Shown piece after piece: positions 1 through 5,229 of a stretch of 5,229 bases of DNA (within the stretch, counting starts at the first letter, position 1; each line of letters begins with the position of its first letter). Source of the DNA: Ruminococcus sp. (GTDB lineage Bacteria; Bacillota; Clostridia; Oscillospirales; Acutalibacteraceae); NCBI GenBank assembly GCA_022510985.1, contig JAFLSL010000095.1, positions 1-5,229 of the forward strand, read 5' to 3'. Position numbers and translations under genes: made by a program. Under the pieces are notes generated by a model. That model saw only the letters and a list, made by a program, of their open reading frames with translations. It was not told where the DNA came from and did not search any database.

Positions 1-1586
1 CCGACGTTATAATCGGAAGCTACAAATGTCTTGCTGAGTTAAATCTTATATTCGCCAAGGCCGATTTAGCCTACAAAATGAAGGCGACTGTTCCTGTGCT
101 TAACGATAAAGGAAGAATTGATTTAAAACAGGCACGCCATCCGCTTATCCCTGCAGATAAGGTTGTGGCTGTAGACGCTAATCTCGGAAAAAATTTTGAC
201 ACTCTCGTAATCACAGGTCCGAACACAGGAGGCAAAACGGTTACGCTTAAAACAATCGGACTACTGACGCTTATGGCGATGTGCGGACTTATGATACCGG
301 CGGGTGAAAACAGCGAGCTTTCGGTATTCAGACGGGTTTTAGTCGATATCGGCGACGAGCAGAGTATCGAGCAAAGTTTATCTACCTTCTCGGCACATAT
401 GACCAATATAATCGGAATACTCAAACAAGCTAACGCCTCTACCCTTGCACTTATTGACGAGCTGGGAGCGGGAACAGACCCTGTAGAGGGTGCGGCACTT
501 GCCATAGCGATTCTGGAAAAACTTCGCGAACGCGGAGCAAAAATCGCAAGTACAACCCACTACGCGGAGCTTAAAGAATTTGCCCTTCGCACCGATGGAA
601 TAGAAAACGGCAGCTGCGAGTTTGACATAAAAACCTTAAGACCGACCTACAGACTTTTAATCGGAGTTCCCGGAAAGAGCAACGCGTTTGCAATAAGCGG
701 ACGTCTCGGTATGGATATGAACGTCGTAAACCGTGCCAAAGAGCTTGTAAACAGTGACAGCCGTCAGTTTGAGGACGTAGTTACAACCCTTGAAAGCCGC
801 CGTCAAAGCCTTGAAAAACAACTAGAAAACGCTCAGCGACTTACTCAAAAAGCGAACACGGAAAAACAAAAGGCTGAAAACGAACTTGCAAAAGCAAAAA
901 AACGAGCTGAGCAGGAAATTGAGAAAGCTCGCGAAGAGGCGGAAAGAATTGTATCACGCACAAAGGCCCAGGCTTATGCACTTATGGACGAAATGGAAAA
1001 AGCCAAAAAGGCTAAGTCCGACGATGCTCAGACACGTGCAAAACTAAGGCGGGAAATTAACAAAATCGAGGACAGCTCAAATCCTGTTGAAAAGAAAACA
1101 GAGCAGAACAATTACAAACTCCCCAGACCGCTCAAAATCGGCGATAACGTACTTATCTACGATATCGACAAAGACGCTGTTGTGCTGGAACTTCCCGACA
1201 AAGACGATATGGTTTTAGTTCAGGCGGGTATAATTAAAACCCGTGTTAAGCTTTCTAACCTCAGACTTAAGAAATCAGAGCAGAAGAAAAACGAATCTTT
1301 CCAAAACCGCAGAAGAAATGTTCCGTCAAACGTTGATATTCACCCGATTACAGAGGTTGACGTACGCGGTCAGAGTGCGGTTGAGGCGATTATGGCGGTT
1401 GACAGTGCGATAGACAACGCTCTTCTGACAAATGTTGAGCATATCACGATTATCCACGGAAAGGGAACGGGTGTGTTGCGGGCTGAAATTCAAAAGCACC
1501 TTTGCACCGTCAAATTTGTAAAAAGCTTCAGGCTCGGAACATTCGGAGAGGGCGAAAGCGGAGTTACAATCGTTGAATTAAAATAA
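1..1586 (+). CDS. mutS2: MutS2 (RqcU) ATPase with C-terminal Smr domain, 5'-truncated by the window edge
   Basis: C-terminal part of MutS2; the reading frame is open from base 3 (first full codon) and the true start is upstream. 527 residues are present, against about 785 in B. subtilis, so roughly 260 N-terminal residues are missing. Seen: Walker A GPNTGGKT at 216-239, a Walker B region (ALIDELGAGTDP) near 447-482, the STTHYAEL switch histidine near 549-572, a Lys/Glu/Ala-rich coiled coil (about 790-1070), a KOW/SH3-like segment (about 1125-1265), and a C-terminal Smr domain with DVRG near 1359 and HGKGTG at 1455-1472, ending in VTIVELK. Family knowledge: MutS2 was described as an anti-recombination nuclease, and in B. 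subtilis it is now known to bind collided ribosomes and split them using ATP, feeding ribosome quality control. DVRG replaces the more usual DLRG, a conservative change. The domain order is complete from the ATPase onward and no frameshift is seen. The stop is TAA at 1584-1586; no terminator hairpin follows, so some readthrough into the next operon is likely. Confidence 0.96.
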   Translation, partial: DVIIGSYKCLAELNLIFAKADLAYKMKATVPVLNDKGRIDLKQARHPLIPADKVVAVDANLGKNFDTLVITGPNTGGKTVTLKTIGLLTLMAMCGLMIPAGENSELSVFRRVLVDIGDEQSIEQSLSTFSAHMTNIIGILKQANASTLALIDELGAGTDPVEGAALAIAILEKLRERGAKIASTTHYAELKEFALRTDGIENGSCEFDIKTLRPTYRLLIGVPGKSNAFAISGRLGMDMNVVNRAKELVNSDSRQFEDVVTTLESRRQSLEKQLENAQRLTQKANTEKQKAENELAKAKKRAEQEIEKAREEAERIVSRTKAQAYALMDEMEKAKKAKSDDAQTRAKLRREINKIEDSSNPVEKKTEQNNYKLPRPLKIGDNVLIYDIDKDAVVLELPDKDDMVLVQAGIIKTRVKLSNLRLKKSEQKKNESFQNRRRNVPSNVDIHPITEVDVRGQSAVEAIMAVDSAIDNALLTNVEHITIIHGKGTGVLRAEIQKHLCTVKFVKSFRLGTFGEGESGVTIVELK

Positions 1587-1615
1587 TTGCAAAACATTTA
1601 CTATTATGTTAAAAT
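1587..1615 (+). promoter_or_regulatory. SigA-type promoter with extended -10, for the DUF1858-trmK-nif3 operon
   Basis: The -35 is TTGCAA (1587-1592), starting directly after the mutS2 stop codon. A 17-base spacer ends in TGT, and the -10 is TAAAAT (1610-1615, 5 of 6 to consensus). The TG one base upstream of the -10 makes an extended -10. Transcription would begin near 1622, leaving a leader of about 30 bases that contains GGAGGA. The element matches the trmB promoter in -35 sequence, spacer length and TGT motif. This is inference from consensus; no start site is known. Confidence 0.65.
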
Positions 1616-1650
1616 ACAAAAAGTCAGAAAACAAAACGGAGGAATAGATT

Positions 1651-1848
1651 ATGACAGTTACTAAAGATTCAATTATCGGCGACGTACTTGACGCATATCC
1701 GCAGACCGCTGCAGTTTTTATGTCAATCGGTATGCACTGCCTCGGCTGTCCCGCATCTCGCGGTGAGAGCGTGGCTGACGCGTGTATGGTTCACGGCGTT
1801 GACGCTGACGAGCTTATCTCGGAAATCAACAAAGTTATCGCAAAATAA
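1651..1848 (+). CDS. DUF1858 domain protein (hybrid-cluster-protein-associated redox disulfide type)
   Basis: A 65-residue cytoplasmic protein made almost wholly of a DUF1858 domain. Seen: an N-terminal TKDSIIGDVLDAYP stretch, then SIGMHCLGCPAS with a CxxC pair (Cys30, Cys33), a third cysteine at Cys45, and HGVDADELISEINK at the end. This is the pattern of the family also named the hybrid-cluster-protein-associated redox disulfide domain, which is related to the N-terminal domain of ScdA/RIC iron-sulfur repair proteins. The start is well fixed: GGAGGA at 1638-1643 lies seven bases before the ATG, the strongest ribosome binding site in the window. Its TAA shares one base with the trmK ATG (TAATG), so the genes are probably translationally coupled. 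No hybrid cluster protein is in view. The actual role (thiol redox or metal binding) is unproven; the family assignment is firm. Confidence 0.9.
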   Translation: MTVTKDSIIGDVLDAYPQTAAVFMSIGMHCLGCPASRGESVADACMVHGVDADELISEINKVIAK

Positions 1849-2504
1849 TGGACAAGCTTTTCAGTCTTGACGAAAGATTAGAAATGTGTGCAAGCCTTGT
1901 ACAAAAAAGTGCAAGGCTTGTTGACGTTGGGAGCGACCACGCGTACTTACCCGTATGGCTTTTAAAAAGCGGAAAGATTTCTTACGCTATCGCCTCGGAT
2001 ATCAACAAAAAACCTCTTGAAAGCGGAAGACTTACCGCCGAAAAGTACGGTGCAAAAAATATAGAGTTCCGCTTAGGTTCGGGACTTTGCACGGTAACAG
2101 AAAGCGATAATATTACCGACGTTGTAATTGCGGGGATGGGCGGGGAAATTATTTCCGAAATTCTTTTACAAAGTCCGCTCACTAAGGATAAAAGGCTTAA
2201 TATTATTCTCCAGCCGATGACAAAAAGTGAGGAGCTTATCGACTTTTTGTACAGTAACGGATTTGAGATTATTAAGCAAAGTTGCGTAGTTTCCAAGGGG
2301 AAATGCTACACGGTTATGGCGGTACACTACACCTCAGAAAAACAGACTGTAACCGAAACCTTTAAATACATCGGAAAACTTGATTTAAAAGACGAGGTCA
2401 ACGTTCGATTTATAAAAGCTCACATAAAACACCTCGAAAACAAAAGCAAGGGCGACAGCTCTCTTACTGAAGTTACAGAAAAACTAAAGAAGATGATACA
2501 ATGA
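1848..2504 (+). CDS. trmK: tRNA (adenine(22)-N(1))-methyltransferase TrmK
   Basis: A 218-residue class I S-adenosylmethionine methyltransferase of the TrmK/COG2384 family, which places the N1-methyl group on A22 in the tRNA D-loop region. Seen: the N-terminal LDERL segment, SAM motif I DVGSDHAYLP (from residue 26), an acidic residue in IASDIN (Asp51) suited to binding the SAM ribose, RLGSGL (75-80), the family signature VVIAGMGGE (92-100) in the position of motif IV, and ILQPMT (120-125). The C-terminal 60 residues are Lys/Glu-rich and probably form the helical coiled-coil domain known in this family. The start overlaps the preceding stop by one base and has no clear Shine-Dalgarno site of its own, as expected for coupled translation. 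The stop overlaps the next ATG by four bases (ATGA). In B. subtilis trmK likewise sits directly before the nif3-type gene yqfO. A long hairpin lies in codons 15-25 (separate entry). Confidence 0.94.
   Translation: MDKLFSLDERLEMCASLVQKSARLVDVGSDHAYLPVWLLKSGKISYAIASDINKKPLESGRLTAEKYGAKNIEFRLGSGLCTVTESDNITDVVIAGMGGEIISEILLQSPLTKDKRLNIILQPMTKSEELIDFLYSNGFEIIKQSCVVSKGKCYTVMAVHYTSEKQTVTETFKYIGKLDLKDEVNVRFIKAHIKHLENKSKGDSSLTEVTEKLKKMIQ
1891..1920 (+). repeat. 12-bp hairpin inside the start of trmK
   Basis: Bases 1891-1902 (CAAGCCTTGTAC) pair with 1909-1920 (GTGCAAGGCTTG), giving eleven Watson-Crick pairs and one G-T wobble, closed by a loop of six A. It begins 43 bases into trmK and encodes part of ASLVQKSARLVDVG just before SAM motif I. 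No T-run follows on either strand, so it is not an intrinsic terminator. It could slow ribosomes, protect or set an mRNA end, or be chance within coding sequence. The structure is seen; any role is inference. Confidence 0.6.
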
Positions 2505-3256
2505 AAAAGATAAAAGATATTTTAAATTTCACAGAAACCTTTGCCCCGCTTAACTCAGCAATGGATTTTGATAACGTGGGACTTCTTATCGGAAGTGAAG
2601 ATGCAGAAGTTACAAAAGCTGTTGTCGCACTCGATATAACCGACGAAGTTATTGACGAGGCACTGAAAAATTCGGCACAGCTTATTATCAGCCATCATCC
2701 CGTAATTTTTGAGCCTCTTAAAAATATTGCTCGGGACAGCGTAGTGTATCGTTTAATTGAAAATAATTTGAATGCACTTTGCCTGCACACTAACCTCGAT
2801 TTGAGCGAAAGCTTTGGGGTTAACACCTGCCTTGCGGAAGCTGTCGGCGTAAAGAACATTAAATTAGTCGAGGGCGAATGTCTTTTTGTTGGCGAGCTTG
2901 AAAATGAAACGAGCAATTTTGAATTTGCAGGCTCGGTTAAAAAGGCTCTTAACTGCAACGGCATAAGATTTACGCTAAAGGATAAAAAAATAAAAAAAAT
3001 AGCAATATGCTCGGGCAGCGGCGGCGACTATGCACCTTTGGCAAAATCGCTCGGAGCAGACGCACTTCTGACAGGAGAGATTAAGCACCACGAAATCTTG
3101 GACGCGGTAAAGCACGATATTGCGGTAGTTGACGCGGGTCATTTTAAGAGCGAGAACATTGTAATTAAACCGCTGACAAAAAAGCTCAACGAGGAGTTTT
3201 CGGACGTTGAGTTCATAGAAAGCGTCAGCTGTACGGACACGATTGAATATCTATAA
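2501..3256 (+). CDS. NIF3/DUF34 family dinuclear metal-centre protein (YqfO/YbgI-like)
   Basis: A 251-residue NIF3-like protein of the family that assembles as a hexameric toroid with a two-metal site in each subunit. Seen: FDNVGLLIG (23-31), the metal-binding SHHP (His65, His66), LHTNLD (His96, Asp100), TGEIKHHEILDA (His196, His197) and the C-terminal DAGHFKSE (His214, Glu218). These cover all the usual ligand positions, so the site looks intact. At 251 residues it is the short form, lacking the inserted PII-like domain that lengthens B. subtilis YqfO to about 370. The family is often labelled GTP cyclohydrolase 1 type 2 homologue, but that activity is not established across it; roles in metal handling or cofactor chemistry have been suggested. 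The start overlaps the trmK stop (ATGA) with only a weak AAGAAG upstream, pointing to coupled translation. It is the last gene of the operon; a terminator starts 23 bases after its TAA. Confidence 0.93.
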   Translation: MKKIKDILNFTETFAPLNSAMDFDNVGLLIGSEDAEVTKAVVALDITDEVIDEALKNSAQLIISHHPVIFEPLKNIARDSVVYRLIENNLNALCLHTNLDLSESFGVNTCLAEAVGVKNIKLVEGECLFVGELENETSNFEFAGSVKKALNCNGIRFTLKDKKIKKIAICSGSGGDYAPLAKSLGADALLTGEIKHHEILDAVKHDIAVVDAGHFKSENIVIKPLTKKLNEEFSDVEFIESVSCTDTIEYL

Positions 3257-3279
3257 AAATTTTAAAAAATTAAAACCTC

Positions 3280-3326
3280 GGTCGGGTAATGGTTTGTTAA
3301 AACTTTTATCCGACCTATTCTATTTT
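3280..3326 (+). terminator. Rho-independent terminator ending the nif3 operon
   Basis: Bases 3280-3295 pair with 3300-3315 around a GTTA loop. The base is GC-rich GGTCGG/CCGACC, then a G-T wobble and A-T pairs; there is a single T-T mismatch (3290/3305) and a second wobble at 3291/3304. The T-rich tail TATTCTATTTT spans 3316-3326. The tail is broken by A and C, but the stem is long and the position, just after the nif3 stop, is what a terminator needs. The A-rich bases before the stem could partly serve as a tail for the opposite strand, though no minus-strand gene is seen. Confidence 0.82.
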
Positions 3327-3385
3327 GAATTTTACTTGTTTGTAATAAATTATTCACGATTATTATTCTATAAACGAAATTTGTA

Positions 3386-3445
3386 ACCGTTTTTACAGGC
3401 TTTTAATTGTTTTATGGAATTATATATACAAAATGTAAAAACCGT
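3386..3445. repeat. Imperfect inverted repeat upstream of the trmB promoter
   Basis: ACCGTTTTTACA (3386-3397) and TGTAAAAACCGT (3434-3445) are inverted copies matching at 11 of 12 positions, separated by 36 bases. The right arm ends 10 bases before the -35 of the trmB promoter. The arms are the only GC-containing words in a very AT-rich stretch, which makes a protein-binding pair or a large stem-loop thinkable. The rest of the 3327-3455 region shows no supported gene. The repeat is seen; the operator role is inference. Confidence 0.4.
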
Positions 3446-3455
3446 AAAATAATAA

Positions 3456-3484
3456 TTGCAATATTGTTGATTATTTGTTATAAT
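3456..3484 (+). promoter_or_regulatory. SigA-type promoter with perfect extended -10, for trmB and the lipoprotein gene
   Basis: The -35 is TTGCAA (3456-3461), followed by a 17-base spacer ending in TGT and a perfect TATAAT (3479-3484). The expected start is near 3491, giving a leader of about 43 bases that holds AGGTG (3521-3525) eight bases before the trmB ATG. A second TATAAT at 3488-3493, 18 bases after TTGTTG (3464-3469), could act as an overlapping weaker promoter. The -10 also forms the left arm of a TTATAAT-N7-ATTATAA inverted repeat (3478-3498). This is consensus-based inference, strengthened by the preceding terminator and the following gene start. Confidence 0.78.
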
Positions 3485-3533
3485 ATCTATAATTATAAGT
3501 ATCAGTGTGTGAAATTATACAGGTGTATTAAAT

Positions 3534-4211
3534 ATGCGGATTCGTAAAAAGAAATGGGCAGAACCCGAGCTGAGCGTTTGCGACTTTTATGTCGAAGAAC
3601 CTAAGCTTTATAAAAACCGCTGGAGCTCCTTTTTTAATAACGACAAACCGATTATGCTTGAGGTTGGTTGCGGAAAAGGCTCCTTTGTCGGACAGATGGC
3701 AATTTTAAACCCCGATATTAACTTTATCGCGGTCGATATAAAGCTCGATATGCTCGGAGTTGGCAGAAGAAATATAGTAGAGCTATTTTCTGACGAAAAC
3801 AGAGCAGTAGACAATATTGCACTAGTCAGATATAACGTAGAAATGCTCGATGAAATAATCGGTGCTGACGATAATATTCAACGTATTTACATAAATTTCT
3901 GTAATCCATGGCCCAGAGAAAAGCATAAAAAACGCAGGCTCACCCACCCCAGAAAGCTTAAACTTTACAGAGAGCTGCTTCCTAAGGGAAACGAAATACA
4001 CTTTAAAACAGATGATGACGAGCTGTTTTCAGAAAGTCTTGAATACTTTAAAAGTGAGAATTTCGGACTTAAAGAAATCAGCTATGATTTACACAACAGC
4101 GGTATAGATTCGAAAACAACTCCGATGACAGAACATGAAAAAATGTTCTCAGACGAAGGTATTAAGATAAAATACTGCATAGTAAAAAACGAAGGAAAAG
4201 ATGTCCTATGA
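3534..4211 (+). CDS. trmB: tRNA (guanine-N(7)-)-methyltransferase TrmB
   Basis: A 225-residue TrmB, the SAM-dependent enzyme that makes m7G46 in the tRNA variable loop. Length is normal for the family. Seen: the N-terminal MRIRKKKWAEPEL; SAM motif I LEVGCGKGSFV (42-52); AVDIK (66-70); the signature YINFCNPWPREKHKKRRLTH (119-138); IHFKTDDDELF (155-165); and the C-terminal PMTEHEKMF (197-204), equivalent to the TxYE motif at the end of the family fold. The signature differs from the textbook FSDPWPK..HxKRRLT: Cys replaces Ser, and Asn124 replaces the Asp of DPWP. I recall Asn variants in other clostridial TrmB proteins, so this is probably lineage variation and not loss of function. The ATG is supported by AGGTG eight bases upstream and a promoter 50 bases upstream. 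Its TGA overlaps the next ATG by four bases, implying co-transcription and coupled translation with the lipoprotein gene. Confidence 0.95.
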   Translation: MRIRKKKWAEPELSVCDFYVEEPKLYKNRWSSFFNNDKPIMLEVGCGKGSFVGQMAILNPDINFIAVDIKLDMLGVGRRNIVELFSDENRAVDNIALVRYNVEMLDEIIGADDNIQRIYINFCNPWPREKHKKRRLTHPRKLKLYRELLPKGNEIHFKTDDDELFSESLEYFKSENFGLKEISYDLHNSGIDSKTTPMTEHEKMFSDEGIKIKYCIVKNEGKDVL

Positions 4212-5071
4212 GAAAAAAGGCGGGGATTCTTACTTTAGCTTTATGTCTTAGCATCTTTCTTAGCGGATGCTCTTTAGGCTTAAACGACTCAGGTCTTTTG
4301 CATCCTCCGAAAAACTCCGGACGCGAGGCCAAGCTCGAAAACCTTATTGAAGAGACCGCAAACGGAGATTATAAGCTAAAATATCCGAAGAGCGGAACCT
4401 ATCGTTCAGCGATTATAACTGAGGATTTAAACGGAGATAAAAAAGACGAGGCAATCGCTTTTTACTGCACCGACGACACCTCGACCAATATGCTCGTTAT
4501 GTATGACAACGGCAAGGAATGGAAAACAAGCCAAAGCTTTAAAATTAATCTTTCCGAGGTTGACTGCATTCAGTTTGCCGACTACGATTACGACGGAATT
4601 GAGGAAATTTTCGCGGGCTTTTCCGCTTCGCAGGTAGGCACAAACGAGCTTAATATATTTGACTACGACCCAAAGAGCAATAAAACTGAGCAGGTGGATT
4701 ATAAAAGCTCCTATTCAAGCTTTACGACCGGAGATTATGACCGCGACGGAGCTAACGAAATTCTGACGCTTAACCTCAATTCAAACGAAGCAGACGCAAA
4801 AGCGGTGCTCATCGATTATGACAACAACGAGCTTTATACTCTGGCGAGCTGTGATATGGACCAAACGGTCACAAAATTTGAGAACGTAAGCTCGGGGCTT
4901 ATAAACAACGACACTATGGGAGTTTCAGTTGACGGGCTTTTGGAAAACGGCTACAACAGCCAGATTATCTACTACAATTCCGACAAAGAACAGCTCATAA
5001 ACTTTCCGATTACAGCCGGAAAGGTGCAAACTCTGAGAACCTATAACGTTAACTGCACCGACATTGATTAA
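4208..5071 (+). CDS. Secreted lipoprotein with FG-GAP/VCBS-like Asp-rich repeats, apparently cut short by an in-frame TAA
   Basis: Product of unknown function, exported and lipid-anchored to the outer face of the membrane. Seen: a basic N-terminus (MRKK), a hydrophobic segment, and lipobox LSGC with Cys21 as the modified residue (signal peptidase II type). Three Asp-rich loops follow the pattern DxD/NxDxxxE: DLNGDKKDE (73-81), DYDYDGIEE (125-133) and DYDRDGANE (176-184). Such loops occur in FG-GAP/VCBS beta-propeller proteins and often bind calcium. GAAGGA at 4191-4196, 11 bases upstream, supports the start, and ATGA overlap couples it to trmB. The 287-residue frame ends DID-stop-DGFLEI: the TAA (5069-5071) sits in the variable position of a fourth DxDxDGxxE loop, and the frame stays open beyond it. 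So this is probably a nonsense-interrupted gene, or a sequence error, and not a natural end. No tRNA-related function can be inferred from its neighbours. Confidence 0.85.
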   Translation: MRKKAGILTLALCLSIFLSGCSLGLNDSGLLHPPKNSGREAKLENLIEETANGDYKLKYPKSGTYRSAIITEDLNGDKKDEAIAFYCTDDTSTNMLVMYDNGKEWKTSQSFKINLSEVDCIQFADYDYDGIEEIFAGFSASQVGTNELNIFDYDPKSNKTEQVDYKSSYSSFTTGDYDRDGANEILTLNLNSNEADAKAVLIDYDNNELYTLASCDMDQTVTKFENVSSGLINNDTMGVSVDGLLENGYNSQIIYYNSDKEQLINFPITAGKVQTLRTYNVNCTDID

Positions 5072-5229
5072 GACGGCTTTTTGGAAATTCCTGTTATAAA
5101 AGATAATCAGATTAAATCTTATCCCGACGGAGAAACTGTCGCCCCCATTATAAAATGGAGTACCCTAAACACGAAAAAAGCTACACTTTCTACAAAGCTT
5201 AATTGCGTTACAAACTTTGAGTTTGGCTA
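5072..5229 (+). pseudogene. In-frame continuation of the lipoprotein gene after the TAA, running off the window
   Basis: Directly after the stop the same frame reads DGFLEIPVIKDNQ and continues for 52 full codons without another stop to the window end. The first residues complete the fourth Asp-rich loop begun by DID before the stop. The later part (PIIKW...NCVTNFEFG) resembles the C-terminal region of clostridial VCBS-repeat lipoproteins as I remember them, which is weaker evidence. No ATG with a ribosome binding site restarts translation here. I read it as the displaced C-terminal part of the same gene; its true end lies outside the window. Confidence 0.7.

Noticed and set aside
71..505. 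144-codon open frame on the minus strand opposite mutS2
   Set aside because: It lies wholly opposite the conserved MutS2 ATPase domain; its Ser/Ile-rich sequence looks like an antisense shadow of coding DNA, with no start signals.
1688..1870. 60-codon + strand frame overlapping the DUF1858 gene
   Set aside because: It is in the wrong frame across a clearly conserved DUF1858 domain and lacks a ribosome binding site.
3341..3375. Possible further promoter around TATAAA near 3370
   Set aside because: No acceptable -35 at 16-18 bases, and the promoter at 3456-3484 is far better and correctly placed.
3414..3452. 12-codon ORF (ATG to TAA) in the nif3-trmB gap, a possible leader peptide
   Set aside because: No ribosome binding site precedes it, it lies upstream of the predicted trmB transcription start, and its composition is that of AT-rich intergenic DNA.
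4130..4149. 7-bp inverted repeat AGAACAT/ATGTTCT near the end of trmB, considered as a regulatory site
   Set aside because: Short, within the conserved TEHEKMF coding motif, and without a T-run; most likely chance.
5069..5071. Stop-codon recoding (selenocysteine, pyrrolysine or an altered genetic code)
   Set aside because: The codon is TAA, not TGA or TAG; other genes here end normally at TAA and TGA, and no recoding structure is evident downstream.

Overview
This is an ordinary chromosomal stretch from a moderately AT-rich Gram-positive bacterium, most likely a clostridial Firmicute. A gut-type Ruminococcaceae/Oscillospiraceae member is my guess from protein flavour; nothing in the window proves it. 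The supports are a MutS2 with a C-terminal Smr domain, the trmK-nif3 pair typical of Firmicutes, a clostridial-looking TrmB, purine-rich ribosome binding sites, and a lipoprotein with FG-GAP/VCBS-like repeats. All genes lie on the + strand. There is no sign of a mobile element, CRISPR array, tRNA or rRNA.

Layout. Bases 1-1586 are the C-terminal two thirds of mutS2; the start lies upstream of the window. A promoter abuts its stop codon (1587-1615) and drives a compact operon: a 65-residue DUF1858 redox-disulfide protein (1651-1848), the tRNA m1A22 methyltransferase TrmK (1848-2504, one-base overlap) and a NIF3/DUF34 metal protein (2501-3256, four-base overlap). A strong intrinsic terminator (3280-3326) closes the unit. 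A 277-base AT-rich intergenic region follows, holding an imperfect inverted repeat and a near-consensus extended -10 promoter (3456-3484). This promoter serves trmB (tRNA m7G46 methyltransferase, 3534-4211) and an overlapping lipoprotein gene (from 4208).

The theme is translation and tRNA upkeep: MutS2/RqcU (collided-ribosome splitting in Bacillus), TrmK and TrmB. NIF3 and the DUF1858 protein travel with them without a settled role.

The best observation is at the end. The lipoprotein frame is stopped by a TAA at 5069-5071 that falls exactly inside a fourth copy of its Asp-rich repeat. The same frame then stays open and repeat-like to the window edge. This looks like a nonsense mutation (or a base error) in a longer gene. 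A second observation is that the two promoters share the same -35, spacer length and extended -10 element. I found no convincing previously undescribed system.
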